51,788 bases of DNA from Bacteroidales bacterium (GCA_017616775.1 JAFZXM010000036.1:1-51788); one strand, 5' to 3'. Positions 1 to 9,224 are shown, counted from the stretch's first letter. Numbers and translations: made by a program. The notes: generated by a model not told the origin, from the sequence alone.

Positions 1-399
1 AATATATTAATTAATTAAATTAATTATTTCTGCAAATGTAATAAAAAAAATAATACGAAATGGAAATAATTATTAAAAATATTGAAATATTTTTGCAAGT
101 TGCTGAAAATTAAGTTTATTTTTTAAACGGATATCAGCCGGCAAAAGCAAGCGGGGAAAACATGTTTTTTGTCTCCGCAATGCATGATAGGATGAATGTG
201 TAAAAAAATATTGTTGTTGCACAAATTTCAGGATGGAGACGGAGCGTGCGGAAAAACAATTGCAGGAGTATAGTTGTTCCTATATACAAAAATAATCCCT
301 CACACAAAACAGCAAAACACAGCAGGAGTTAGGGACAAAAAAAATAGGGACAAACAAATGCTCGCCCCTGGATATATATAGTATGTAGTTGAGAATTTA
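1..399. other. AT-rich left-edge region without a gene
   Basis: I see no credible coding sequence here; the only open frame is a short minus-strand one without family features. Positions 33-40 carry a minus-strand -7 box. The stretch from about 28 to 211 resembles 762-952, as if this were a second copy of the promoter region of the lipoprotein gene at 400-735. The stretch 212-399 lies downstream of that lipoprotein gene and shows nothing I can name. Confidence 0.5.
33..40 (-). promoter_or_regulatory. -7 promoter box facing off the left edge
   Basis: Minus-strand TACATTTG matches the Bacteroidota -7 consensus TAnnTTTG. It points toward position 1, so the gene it serves would lie outside the window. 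The surrounding sequence resembles the promoter of the lipoprotein gene at 400-735, which suggests, by inference, a related gene to the left. Confidence 0.45.
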
Positions 400-735
400 T
401 TATTTCTTTTTGTATAGAGAATAGATAATATCTCCGTCCAGAATAAGAGTATCCCCTTTAAAACGGATGACGGCTTTGTCTCCATCTGTATAGTATAGTG
501 TATCATTCTGGCAAAAACCTAAGATTTCATCTCCAAAATGAAGAAATTGATGTTGAAAAGAGAATATGGAGTCATTAATAAAAGCCAATCCGACCAATGC
601 GGCCATGGAGTCACACTTGTCTGTAAATTCAAGTCCTGATACAATCCAATCTCCCTCCAATGGGATATTCGGAGATGTATTGAAGCATGCTCCAAACAGA
701 ACAATACCGATAAACATTAATATTAACTTTTTCAT
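400..735 (-). CDS. small hypothetical lipoprotein
   Basis: A 111-residue protein. A short basic start and hydrophobic stretch end in a lipobox-like FGAC near residue 16, so it is probably cleaved by signal peptidase II and lipid-anchored. The mature part is short, with several aromatic and acidic residues (FQHQFLHFGDE) and a C-terminus rich in Lys. I recognise no family; it may be a small beta-rich lipocalin-like protein, but this is a guess. It has its own -7 box 33 bp upstream and stands alone, divergent from the sugar-enzyme operon. Confidence 0.65.
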   Translation of the reverse strand: MKKLILMFIGIVLFGACFNTSPNIPLEGDWIVSGLEFTDKCDSMAALVGLAFINDSIFSFQHQFLHFGDEILGFCQNDTLYYTDGDKAVIRFKGDTLILDGDIIYSLYKKK

Positions 736-767
736 AATGTAAATAAGTTTGTTTTTGGTTCAATTTG

Positions 768-775
768 CAAATGTA
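768..775 (-). promoter_or_regulatory. -7 box of the lipoprotein gene
   Basis: Minus-strand TACATTTG lies 33 bp before the ATG at 735 and matches TAnnTTTG. I saw no clear -33 TTG at the expected spacing. Confidence 0.55.
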
Positions 776-985
776 AAAAAAATAATAATACAAAAGCGGA
801 GGGAAAATGAAAAATATTGATTTATTTATGTAAGTTGTTGATTGTTAAATTGATTTTTTTAAATAAAAAATCAAAAAAAGACAGGTCGGGGGCGATAATT
901 TTGTTTTTTTGACATTGGAAAGGGCAGGATGGTGAATGTGCAAAAAAGTTTCGGTCATAAGTGAGTGAATGTTGTAAAAAAATAC
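776..985. other. divergent intergenic region
   Basis: AT-rich spacer between the minus-strand lipoprotein gene and the plus-strand sugar operon. It contains A/T runs and no gene. Parts of 762-952 resemble 28-211 at the left edge. Confidence 0.4.
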
Positions 986-993
986 TACCTTTG
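986..993 (+). promoter_or_regulatory. -7 box of the wlb-rimO operon
   Basis: TACCTTTG is a perfect match to TAnnTTTG and lies 107 bp before the ATG at 1100. It implies a leader of about 100 nt. No convincing -33 TTG is visible 19-21 bp upstream. Confidence 0.6.
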
Positions 994-1099
994 CACAAAG
1001 TTTATATACAGGTGTTTTCCCGAAGGAGGATATGGTAAAGGGAAAGGATATGCAAATATCGGGAGCAACCGTTGTAGAAGAAATATCATTATTTTGCAC

Positions 1100-1678
1100 A
1101 TGGATTATCAGGCACACGAAACAGCAATTATAGATGAAGGCTGTCAGATAGGCAAAGGCACCAAAATATGGCATTTTTCCCACATCATGTCGCAATGTGT
1201 AATAGGCGAAAACTGCAATATCGGTCAGAATGTGGTGGTGTCTCCCCAAGTAAGGCTGGGGAACAATGTGAAAGTACAGAACAATGTATCCATATACACG
1301 GGTGTGGTGTGTGACGACGATGTGTTTTTGGGGCCGTCCATGGTGTTTACCAATGTGATTAATCCCCGCAGTGCCATCAGCCGCAAGCATGAATATGCGA
1401 GCACGCATGTGGGTAAAGGAGCCACTATAGGGGCTAATGCCACCATAGTGTGCGGGCACAATATAGGGGAATATGCATTCATAGGAGCGGGAGCGGTAGT
1501 TACGCATGAGGTGCCTCCATACGCTTTGGTAGTGGGTAATCCGTCCAAACAAATAGGATGGATGAGCCAATACGGGCATCGTTTGCATTTTAACGGGCAA
1601 GGAATTGCGGTATGTCCCGAAAGCGGTCAGAAATACATATTGAAAAACAATAAGGTAGATATATTATATGATGAGTAA
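1100..1678 (+). CDS. wlbB: UDP-sugar N-acetyltransferase, WlbB/WbpD family
   Basis: A 192-residue left-handed beta-helix acyltransferase. Repeating hexapeptides ([58 protein letters not shown]) fill the first 150 residues. WlbB/WbpD enzymes transfer acetyl from acetyl-CoA to the 3-amino group of a UDP-2-acetamido-3-amino-glucuronate, a step toward diacetylated uronic acids in O-antigen. The open frame extends to 965, but the sequence before 1100 does not look like this family and the MDYQAHETA start fits. The gene overlaps wlbA by 11 bp; in this pathway WlbA oxidises the substrate earlier. Family assignment is strong; the exact sugar is inferred. Confidence 0.85.
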   Translation: MDYQAHETAIIDEGCQIGKGTKIWHFSHIMSQCVIGENCNIGQNVVVSPQVRLGNNVKVQNNVSIYTGVVCDDDVFLGPSMVFTNVINPRSAISRKHEYASTHVGKGATIGANATIVCGHNIGEYAFIGAGAVVTHEVPPYALVVGNPSKQIGWMSQYGHRLHFNGQGIAVCPESGQKYILKNNKVDILYDE

Positions 1679-2618
1679 AAATTTTGCATTAATCGGTTTG
1701 GGCGGATATATAGCACCACGTCATTTGAAGGCTATAAAAGATACCGGCAACAAGGTGTTGGTGGCATTGGATAAGAATGACAGCGTGGGCGTGATAGATG
1801 CCTATTTTCCTCAGGCGGATTTTTTTACCGAGCCCGAACGTTTTGAGCGTCATATCTATAAAGTGCAGCACGGACAAGGCGAAAAAGTGGATTTTTTCAG
1901 TATTTGCACGCCCAATTATTTGCACGATGCGCATATCCGCATGGCATTGCTCAACGGGGCGGATGCCATATGTGAAAAACCGCTGGTGCTTAATCCTTGG
2001 AATGTGGACGCCTTGGCGGAATTGGAAAAAGAAACGGGAAAAAAAATATACACCATTTTGCAATTGCGTCATCATCCCATGATATTGGCGCTGAAACAAA
2101 AAATTGATGCAGGGCCTGCCGATAAAATATATGATGTGGACCTTACTTATATCACTTCCCGGGGAAAATGGTTTCATTATTCATGGAAAGGGGATGAAAC
2201 CAAGTCCGGAGGCTTGGCGACCAATATAGGCATACATTTTTTCGATATGTTGCAGTTTATATTCGGTGATATGCGTCAAATAATAGTGCATTATAGAGAT
2301 AAGCATGTGGTATCGGGTTATATGGAATTGCAAAAAGCCCGGGTGAGGTGGTTTTTGAGTGTGGACAGCGCTTATTTACCGCAGAATGTGGCCGGTCAGG
2401 GTAAAACCACATTCAGGTCAATACAGGTAGAAGGGGAGGAAGTGGAGTTCACCGGCGGATTTACCGATTTGCATACAATAAGCTATGAACATATTTTGGC
2501 GGGCAAAGGCTTTGGTTTGGACCAAGCCAAGCCGAGTATACAAATGGTGTATTTTATCCGCAACGCCGCCCTGTCGCAAGAGGCGCTTTCGTGCAAACAT
2601 CCTTTCTTAAAGTTGTGA
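1668..2618 (+). CDS. wlbA: Gfo/Idh/MocA-type oxidoreductase, WlbA/WbpB-like
   Basis: A 316-residue protein with an N-terminal Rossmann fold ([15 protein letters not shown]) and the family's catalytic signature CEKPLVLN near residues 105-112, followed by the substrate-binding alpha/beta domain. WlbA/WbpB oxidise UDP-N-acetylglucosaminuronate at C3 using NAD. The overlap with the preceding acetyltransferase supports that role over a generic sugar dehydrogenase. Two adjacent ATG codons (1668, 1671) could start it. The aminotransferase and UDP-GlcNAc 6-dehydrogenase expected for the pathway are not in this window. Confidence 0.85.
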   Translation: MMSKNFALIGLGGYIAPRHLKAIKDTGNKVLVALDKNDSVGVIDAYFPQADFFTEPERFERHIYKVQHGQGEKVDFFSICTPNYLHDAHIRMALLNGADAICEKPLVLNPWNVDALAELEKETGKKIYTILQLRHHPMILALKQKIDAGPADKIYDVDLTYITSRGKWFHYSWKGDETKSGGLATNIGIHFFDMLQFIFGDMRQIIVHYRDKHVVSGYMELQKARVRWFLSVDSAYLPQNVAGQGKTTFRSIQVEGEEVEFTGGFTDLHTISYEHILAGKGFGLDQAKPSIQMVYFIRNAALSQEALSCKHPFLKL

Positions 2619-2622
2619 TATT

Positions 2623-3669
2623 ATGTTTTTTAACGAAAATACAATCATTACAGAAATAGCCGTGCACCGCGTGGGTAACCACATAGATCCGCAAAGCGGC
2701 ATCATGATAAGTGACAGTGTGCTTCATTTGGACGGATCCACGCAGGAAGCCATGTTGCATTTTTTCTTTTCATCATTCAAATATGAAGAATATTACCGGT
2801 TTATCGGTGAAGATGGCAATGTGAATGCCAATGGCGTGTATAGAAGCGTATCTTCGATATTGACAGGGGATGAATCCTTGTATATGCAGTCTGTTTCGCT
2901 TGCCAAAATGCTGTATTCCAAGTGTATAAGTGAAAACATTCCGTTGGGGGAATTTTATGTGGTAAAATTTCAGAATTGTGCCTATCAGGACCAATTGGTG
3001 AATGCTGTCGGCTTGTTTAAGGCGGAGAAAAAAGAGGTGTTTTTGCAAGTGCATGCCGAAGGCGGCGGCTTGCAGGTGCAAGCCGAAGAGGGGTCTCTTG
3101 TGAGCAAAATGGACAAGGGATGTTTGGTGCTGGACATACAGTCCACCGACGGTTATGTGGTGGCGGCATTTGATTCGGGAAAAGGCGACAACGGCAATTA
3201 TTGGATGGATGAATATTTGGGATTATGTCAAAGGGAAAATGCTTTTTTCCAAACACAAAAGGCGATGGAAATATGCAACGCTTTTGTGAGAACGGCTTTG
3301 CCGGACAATTATGAAGTGACTAAAGACCAACAGGCCGTGTTGTTGAACCGTTCGGTGGAATTTTTTAAGAACAACGATGAATTTTCGTTCAACGATTATG
3401 CCAAAGAGGTGATACAGAACAACGTTGTGGAAGAGCAATTCAAATCTTATCGCACGCAATGTGAAAATGAAGGCGGTTATCAATTGGAAGATAATTTTGA
3501 CATATCCGAAACAGCGGTGAAAAAGCAGGCCAGAATAATGAAAAGTGTCATCAAATTGGATAAAAATTTTCATGTGTATGTGCACGGCAAGCGGGATATG
3601 ATTACCCGCGGTTACGACCATGAAAGACAAATGCGATATTATCAACTGTATTTTAATGAAGAGGATTAG
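2623..3669 (+). CDS. nucleoid-associated protein, NdpA/YejK (NA37) family
   Basis: A 348-residue protein that starts 4 bp after the wlbA stop. The N-terminal IAVHRVGN, the central Q.A.E.CNAFV region and the C-terminal YDHERQMRYYQLYFNEE stretch are typical of the NA37 family. The E. coli member binds the nucleoid; the function in Bacteroidota is not established. Translation is probably coupled with its neighbours. Confidence 0.8.
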   Translation: MFFNENTIITEIAVHRVGNHIDPQSGIMISDSVLHLDGSTQEAMLHFFFSSFKYEEYYRFIGEDGNVNANGVYRSVSSILTGDESLYMQSVSLAKMLYSKCISENIPLGEFYVVKFQNCAYQDQLVNAVGLFKAEKKEVFLQVHAEGGGLQVQAEEGSLVSKMDKGCLVLDIQSTDGYVVAAFDSGKGDNGNYWMDEYLGLCQRENAFFQTQKAMEICNAFVRTALPDNYEVTKDQQAVLLNRSVEFFKNNDEFSFNDYAKEVIQNNVVEEQFKSYRTQCENEGGYQLEDNFDISETAVKKQARIMKSVIKLDKNFHVYVHGKRDMITRGYDHERQMRYYQLYFNEED

Positions 3670-3670
3670 T

Positions 3671-4975
3671 ATGAAAGCAAAACAGATAGCGATATTGTTC
3701 TGCACATTGATGTGTGTAAATGCGTATGCCCAGGTGCAGGATTCGGTAGAATATTGGAAGAACGGCAACAAACGCAGCCAAGGCAAATATGCCGGCGGAG
3801 TGCAGACAGGGGAATGGGTGTATTATCACACCAACGGCAAAAAGGCCATGGAAGGGACATATCAAAGCGGGCAGAAAGTCGGCTTATGGAAATCGTGGTA
3901 CGAAAGCGGAGCTTTGTGTACAAAATATTATCCGCAAACGGGCGAATTCTTGTCGTGGTATGAGAACGGAGCAAAAGAAAGTGCGGGCTATTTTAAAAAT
4001 TATGAAAAAGACAGCGTATGGAAATTTTATTATACCAATGGTCAATTGTCCAAATGCTGTAACTATGCAAACGGAGAATTAAACGGCAAATGTGAAGAAT
4101 ATTACAACGACGGCAAACTTTCGTTTAAAGGCAATTATAAAGACGGTGAATTGGAAGGGCGTGCCGATTGGTGGTACACCAACGGCAACAAAGAAATGGA
4201 AGGAGAATTGGTGAACGGCAAGCAGGAAGGAGTATGGAATTTTTATAACGACAACGGCAATCTGGGCAGCACGGGCAAATTTGTTCACGGAGAACAGGAT
4301 GGAGTGTGGACTTATTATTATGCCACCGGAGAAAAATGGAAAGAAGGCGCTTTTGCTGCAGGCAAACGCACAGGCACTTGGACGGCTTGGTATGAAAAAG
4401 GACAAAAACAAAGAGAGGGCAAATTTGTCAACGACAAGCAGGAGGGAGTGTGGACATCCTGGTATGCCAACGGCAAAAAACAAGACGAAGGTTGTTTTTG
4501 TCAGGGAAAAATGTGCAATCTGTGGAAAGGATGGTATATTTCTGGAATTCTGAAATACCAAACTTGTTTTGATAAAAATTTGCGCAACGGCAAACATGTT
4601 GCCTATTGGCAAAACGGAAAGGTAAAAGAAAAAGGCGCTTACGAAAAAGACGAAAAACAAGGCAAATGGAGTTCTTACAGTGAATACGGCCGTTTGCTCA
4701 ACACGGGAAAATTCAAGGTGAATAAAAAGTCGGGCAATTGGAAATTTTACGACGAACAGGGCGCACTGAGCCGTGAGCAAAGTTTCACCGATGATATTCC
4801 CGACGGCAAATGGACACAATATTATGCCGACGGTAAAAAACACAGCACCGGCAGTTATTCCCTGTTGGTAAAAACCGGAGTGTGGACATATTACGATGAA
4901 AATCAAAAAATTATATATAGCGTAGAATATAACAACGGAAATATTAGCCGAATAATAGTCGATAAAAGAAAATAG
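3671..4975 (+). CDS. secreted MORN/YwqK-type repeat protein
   Basis: A 434-residue protein with a signal peptide (MKAKQIAILF through NAYAQ) and then about 15-17 degenerate repeats of about 23 residues. The pattern is G.W..YY.NGK....G.Y..G...G.W, from about residue 25 to the C-terminus. This is the MORN_2/YwqK-antitoxin-like repeat, a beta-hairpin array common in exported Bacteroidota proteins and usually of unknown function. The ATG at 3671, 1 bp after the previous stop, was chosen because it begins a clean signal peptide; an upstream in-frame start at 3620 would overlap the NdpA gene. The gene lies between the NdpA gene and rimO in one operon. No enzymatic domain is visible. Confidence 0.75.
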   Translation: MKAKQIAILFCTLMCVNAYAQVQDSVEYWKNGNKRSQGKYAGGVQTGEWVYYHTNGKKAMEGTYQSGQKVGLWKSWYESGALCTKYYPQTGEFLSWYENGAKESAGYFKNYEKDSVWKFYYTNGQLSKCCNYANGELNGKCEEYYNDGKLSFKGNYKDGELEGRADWWYTNGNKEMEGELVNGKQEGVWNFYNDNGNLGSTGKFVHGEQDGVWTYYYATGEKWKEGAFAAGKRTGTWTAWYEKGQKQREGKFVNDKQEGVWTSWYANGKKQDEGCFCQGKMCNLWKGWYISGILKYQTCFDKNLRNGKHVAYWQNGKVKEKGAYEKDEKQGKWSSYSEYGRLLNTGKFKVNKKSGNWKFYDEQGALSREQSFTDDIPDGKWTQYYADGKKHSTGSYSLLVKTGVWTYYDENQKIIYSVEYNNGNISRIIVDKRK

Positions 4976-4976
4976 C

Positions 4977-6317
4977 ATGCATTCAATCAATTTTTTGGTC
5001 GCCAAAGCATCCTCCCAGGGCAATATTCCCTGTGAGGTGAATATCATCACCATGGGATGCTCAAAGAATTTGGTGGATTCGGAACAATTGGCGGCACAAT
5101 TGGAGGCTAATGATTTTTTGGTAGTGCATGAGAGTGAGCATCCCATGCCTATTACCATTATCAATACCTGCGGCTTTATAGCCGATGCAAAAGAACAATC
5201 GGTGAACACCATATTGGAATGTGCGGCATTAAGGAAAGCGGGCAAAATTAAAAAGCTGATAGTGTACGGCTGTTTGTCGGCGCGTTATATGCAGGATTTG
5301 CAATTGTCCATACCGGAGGCGGATGTTTTTTTCGGCACCGATGCGTTGCAAGAAATTCTTTCCTATTTGGGGGCGAAATGCTATCCCGATATTTTAATGC
5401 AGAGAAAAACAGCCACGCCGTCGCATTATGCTTATTTGAAAATATCGGAGGGATGCTCTCATAATTGTGCCTTTTGTGCTATTCCCAAAATAAGGGGAAG
5501 GCAGGTGTCCAAGCCTATATCGGTAATCAAGCGCGAAGCTGAGTGGTTGGTGCAAAAAGGGGTCAGGGAGTTGTTGCTGGTGGCGCAGGATTTGTCTTTT
5601 TACGGACAGGATACGGAAAAAAAGTATTTGTTGCCGCAATTGGTGGAGGAATTGGCACAAATAAAAGGGGTGGAATGGATACGCATGCATTATACTTATC
5701 CCAATTCCTTCCAATTGGAATTGTTGGAATTGATGATACGGTATCCCAATGTGTGTCATTATATAGATATGCCCATACAGCATATCAATAATGAAATGTT
5801 GCAGGCCATGCACAGAAATATCACGGGTGAAGAAATAAAACGACTGATAGGCACCATTAGGCAGCGGGTACCCGATGTGGCATTGCGAACATCGCTTATT
5901 GTGGGTTTTCCCGGGGAAACCAAGGCCATGTATAAGGAGCTGGAAGATTTTGTATCGCAAGCTTATTTTGACCGTTTGGGGGTGTTTGTATATTCCCGTG
6001 AGGAAAATACGCCTTCGTATGCCATGAAAGACAATGTGCCCAAAGCGGAGAAGCTGCGCAGAAAGGAAAGTATAATGGCGGTGCAATATGATGTATCTTT
6101 ACAAAAGAACAAAGCCTTGGAGGGTAAAATGCTGAAAGTGGTGATAGATGACAAACAGGGCGGCTGTTATGAAGGGCGCACGCAATACGATTCGCCCGAA
6201 GTGGATAACAGAGTGCTTATTCCCGCAAGCGGGCACACATTGCAGAGGGGAGCCTTTTACAATGCGGTCATCACCAGTGCCGATGCCTTTGATTTGATGG
6301 CAAAAGTGGAAGAGTAG
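4977..6317 (+). CDS. rimO: ribosomal protein S12 methylthiotransferase RimO
   Basis: A 446-residue radical SAM methylthiotransferase that adds a methylthio group to the conserved Asp of ribosomal protein S12. The N-terminal MTTase domain has its cluster cysteines at C28 (MGCSKNLVDSE), C65 (NTCGF) and C99 (YGC). The radical SAM cluster is C160, C164 and C167 in CSHNCAFC. A TRAM-like domain ends the protein. The usual family start lies close to VNIITMGC, so the first 20 residues are an extension or the true start is later. It follows the MORN-repeat gene by 1 bp, last in the operon. Nearly all early Leu codons are TTG, typical of the resident genes. Confidence 0.95.
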   Translation: MHSINFLVAKASSQGNIPCEVNIITMGCSKNLVDSEQLAAQLEANDFLVVHESEHPMPITIINTCGFIADAKEQSVNTILECAALRKAGKIKKLIVYGCLSARYMQDLQLSIPEADVFFGTDALQEILSYLGAKCYPDILMQRKTATPSHYAYLKISEGCSHNCAFCAIPKIRGRQVSKPISVIKREAEWLVQKGVRELLLVAQDLSFYGQDTEKKYLLPQLVEELAQIKGVEWIRMHYTYPNSFQLELLELMIRYPNVCHYIDMPIQHINNEMLQAMHRNITGEEIKRLIGTIRQRVPDVALRTSLIVGFPGETKAMYKELEDFVSQAYFDRLGVFVYSREENTPSYAMKDNVPKAEKLRRKESIMAVQYDVSLQKNKALEGKMLKVVIDDKQGGCYEGRTQYDSPEVDNRVLIPASGHTLQRGAFYNAVITSADAFDLMAKVEE

Positions 6318-6457
6318 TTTTTATGTTCTCGGAAAGCATCGCCCGGCAAAGAATGATACCGCAGTAGGAAGTGAAAATATATTGTTTTGATTATAAGATT
6401 TTTCTGTCTTTATTTTGGAAAAAAAAGTTTTTGAAATTTTTTTTAGCAAAAAAACAC

Positions 6458-6486
6458 TTGCAGCATTAAAAAAAATGCTACCTTTG
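6458..6486 (+). promoter_or_regulatory. promoter of the envelope operon
   Basis: TACCTTTG at 6479-6486 is a perfect -7 box. A TTG at 6458-6460 lies 18 bp upstream as a possible -33 element. The first gene starts at 6525, leaving a leader of about 30 nt. Confidence 0.65.
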
Positions 6487-6524
6487 CAAAAATTTTTTGT
6501 AAAGTAGAAAGAAGTATTATAGTA

Positions 6525-7481
6525 ATGAAAAGGAATTTTGTATTAGTCTGTTTGTTAGTAGGATTATTTACTATCACGTCAGCTCAAAAATGGGTAGGTA
6601 CTCAACATACGTTATCAGCCTCTATGGGTTGGTCAACCATGTTAGGTGAATTGGGTGGAGGTCCCGGAATCGGAACCTATGGATTAAAAGATTTTGACTT
6701 TCAAGCCATGTCTCCTGTTTATACTTTAGGATACACTTACACAAAAGATAAAGGTAATGCCGTAGGTTTTTCATTTAAATTGGACGCTTCATACACCCGT
6801 ATGAATTCATGTGACAATTACACTGAAAACGAATCCAGAAACAGGCGTCAGGTAAGTCGTATCACCGATTTGGTGGAATTATATGCCGGAGTGGAATTCT
6901 ACTTTTTGAAACAGACCATGTCTGCATTTAGAGTAGGTGCATTTAATCATAAAGGTTTTAAATCCCGTTCGGTACGTTCCGGTATTCCTTTGTCCATGTA
7001 TTTGATATTGGGAGCCGGCGGCGTATGGTACGATTGTAAAGGTAAATACAGTGACGGAGAATGGTATTCGTTGCGTGAATTGCACACCGAAGGTCAAGGT
7101 TTGTTGAATACCCGCAAGCAACCCGCTCCGGTACAAGCCGTAGGCGTGTTGGGCTTGGGTATCAAACGATTGTTCACCCCTTCGTTTGCAATGAAAATAG
7201 AAGCCGGTATGCGTCTTACATCCACCGATTATTTGGATGAGGTAAGTACCACCTATCTTTCTCCCGATGCTATCTATGATGCCGTATTGGCAGAAACCAA
7301 CGATGCGGAAAAAGCGGACCGTGCCAAATATTTTGCCGACGGCACCCGTTTGGATGCATCTTTAACTCCCGGACAAATACGCGGCAATGCATTGAAAAAT
7401 GATGCTTATTTCTTTGTTCAGTTAGGTTTTTGCTACGTAATGCAAGGAAAGAAGAATCCTTTGAGAAACTCATTTAAATAG
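6525..7481 (+). CDS. outer-membrane beta-barrel protein, DUF6089-like
   Basis: A 318-residue protein with a signal peptide ending near TSAQ, then alternating beta-strand segments typical of a small outer-membrane barrel. It shares landmarks with the next gene: WYSLRELHTEGQGL against WYDLQALGTEGQGL, and RLTSTDYLDEVS against RLTFTDYIDDVS. I therefore read the two as tandem paralogues. The function is unknown. It is first in an operon leading to UppS, BamA and Skp, so a role in envelope biogenesis is plausible but not shown. Confidence 0.7.
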   Translation: MKRNFVLVCLLVGLFTITSAQKWVGTQHTLSASMGWSTMLGELGGGPGIGTYGLKDFDFQAMSPVYTLGYTYTKDKGNAVGFSFKLDASYTRMNSCDNYTENESRNRRQVSRITDLVELYAGVEFYFLKQTMSAFRVGAFNHKGFKSRSVRSGIPLSMYLILGAGGVWYDCKGKYSDGEWYSLRELHTEGQGLLNTRKQPAPVQAVGVLGLGIKRLFTPSFAMKIEAGMRLTSTDYLDEVSTTYLSPDAIYDAVLAETNDAEKADRAKYFADGTRLDASLTPGQIRGNALKNDAYFFVQLGFCYVMQGKKNPLRNSFK

Positions 7482-7510
7482 AATATTCGTTCAACCAAAT
7501 AAATACTGTT

Positions 7511-8410
7511 ATGAAGAAACGATATGCTTTAATAGTGGCAGTACTATTGCTGGCAATGCCGGCCGTGAAGTCTCAATCTTCCGAAATAGGGGTATGCGGG
7601 GGTGTATCGTTTTATATGGGAGATTTAAATCCCAAAGGAGTGTTTAAAGGTTCCAGAGCGGCAGGCGGTATAATGTATCGTTACAATATTAATCCGCGTT
7701 TTGCCGTTAAAGCGTCTGCTTTGTTCGGCTCATTGTATGCCAGTGATGCCGATCATGGCAATACGGAACGCAATTTGAGTTTTCGTTCCCCTTTGTGCGA
7801 GTTATCCGCACAGGTGGAATTGAACTTTTTGCGTTTGTATAATGAAAAAGGTAAAAATTGCTGCACTCCCTATCTGTTTGCGGGAATCGCCGGTTTTGCC
7901 TTCAATCCGCAAGCCGAAATGAATGGCACATGGTACGATTTGCAAGCACTGGGCACCGAAGGCCAGGGCTTGAATAAAACCGATGCCAATGGAAATGAAT
8001 ATTATCAGAAAAGATATTCGTTAACGAATTTTGCCATTCCTTTCGGATTAGGTTTCAGAGTGAATTTCTTACAATATTATTCTATAGGCTTGGAATGGGG
8101 ATTTAGATTGACTTTCACCGATTACATAGATGATGTGAGCGGTAATTACGTCGACAGGGATTTCTTGATAGAATACCGTTCCCAGTTGTTAGCCGATTTA
8201 TCCGACAGAACTTTATCCACCACCACCAACGAAGACGGAGAGGTGGTTCCCGATTATCATAAAGCCGGTTCAGCCCGTGGCACCAGCAAAGCTAAAGATT
8301 GGTATTCCTTTGCCGTTTTGAATTTTACATTCAAAATATCGGATATGATTAATGATTGTTCTTCCCCGTTAAAATCAGGAAAATCCAAAGGTTTACCCAA
8401 AAGACGATAA
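7511..8410 (+). CDS. DUF6089-family outer-membrane protein
   Basis: A 299-residue protein with a signal peptide (cleavage near VKSQ), then a barrel-like sequence beginning EIGVCGGVSFYMGDLNP, characteristic of DUF6089. In Bacteroidota this family commonly precedes uppS and bamA, as here. It contains paired cysteines (NCCTPY) and a charged, basic C-terminal tail (KSGKSKGLPKRR). No function has been assigned to the family that I know of. Confidence 0.8.
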   Translation: MKKRYALIVAVLLLAMPAVKSQSSEIGVCGGVSFYMGDLNPKGVFKGSRAAGGIMYRYNINPRFAVKASALFGSLYASDADHGNTERNLSFRSPLCELSAQVELNFLRLYNEKGKNCCTPYLFAGIAGFAFNPQAEMNGTWYDLQALGTEGQGLNKTDANGNEYYQKRYSLTNFAIPFGLGFRVNFLQYYSIGLEWGFRLTFTDYIDDVSGNYVDRDFLIEYRSQLLADLSDRTLSTTTNEDGEVVPDYHKAGSARGTSKAKDWYSFAVLNFTFKISDMINDCSSPLKSGKSKGLPKRR

Positions 8411-8433
8411 AGCATTTTTTATAATCAAACGCA

Positions 8434-9171
8434 ATGGTGTCAATTGCTGAAATTAAAAAATATCCTATACCGCAGCATGTGGCTGTAATAATGGATGGTA
8501 ACGGCAGATGGGCAAAATTGCGTAACAAAGATCGTTTGATAGGGCACCAGCAAGGGGCTGCCGCATTGCGTAACACTTTGGAAGGTGCATTGGAATTGGG
8601 AATAAAATATCTTACCGTATATGCTTTTTCCATAGAAAATTGGAACCGCACCGAAAGTGAAGTGAGCGGTTTGATGAATTTGTTTGTCAAAACATGCAAA
8701 TTGGAATTGCCTACCTTGCAAAAGCATAATATCAGATTCAGAGCTATAGGTAATTTGGCTATGCTGAATAAAGATTGCCAAAACAGTATTCGTGTCATGG
8801 AGGAACAAACCATGCAAAATACAAGTTTAACTTTATTGGTGGCAATCAGTTACAGTGCCCGATGGGAAATAGCCAATGCCGCAAAGTGTATTGCCGAAGA
8901 TGTGCAAGCCGGAAAATACCATATTGATGATATAGACGAGCAGACGGTGTCGCAGCATTTGCTCACGCGTGACATTCCGGATCCCGATTTGTTGATACGT
9001 ACAAGCGGGGAATATAGAATAAGCAATTATTTGTTGTGGCAAATAGCTTATACGGAATTGTATTTTACCGATTGTTTTTGGCCGGATTTTAACAAGGAGC
9101 AATTGTTTGAGGCAGTGTCCGATTATCAAAAAAGAGAACGCCGATTCGGAAAAACGAGCGAACAATTGTGA
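8434..9171 (+). CDS. uppS: undecaprenyl diphosphate synthase (isoprenyl transferase)
   Basis: A 245-residue cis-prenyltransferase. It adds isopentenyl units to farnesyl diphosphate to make undecaprenyl diphosphate, the lipid carrier for peptidoglycan and O-antigen. The signature VAVIMDGNGRWAK at about residues 14-26 carries the catalytic Asp, and RTSGEYRISNYLLWQ near the C-terminus binds the substrate. It sits 23 bp after the DUF6089 gene and about 50 bp before bamA. Confidence 0.95.
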   Translation: MVSIAEIKKYPIPQHVAVIMDGNGRWAKLRNKDRLIGHQQGAAALRNTLEGALELGIKYLTVYAFSIENWNRTESEVSGLMNLFVKTCKLELPTLQKHNIRFRAIGNLAMLNKDCQNSIRVMEEQTMQNTSLTLLVAISYSARWEIANAAKCIAEDVQAGKYHIDDIDEQTVSQHLLTRDIPDPDLLIRTSGEYRISNYLLWQIAYTELYFTDCFWPDFNKEQLFEAVSDYQKRERRFGKTSEQL

Positions 9172-9224
9172 TTATATATAATAAAACTGTAAAGTTGACG
9201 TTATATTTTATATAAAATAATAGA

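Noticed and set aside
300..506. 68-residue minus-strand frame overlapping the lipoprotein gene
   Set aside because: No signal, motif or promoter; it overlaps a better gene in another frame.
845..1600. 251-residue minus-strand frame opposite wlbB
   Set aside because: It lies over a clear acetyltransferase gene, has no family features and reads as an antisense shadow.
4079..5245. 388-residue minus-strand frame opposite the MORN-repeat gene
   Set aside because: Its hydrophobic, repetitive sequence is the mirror image of the repeat codons on the other strand.
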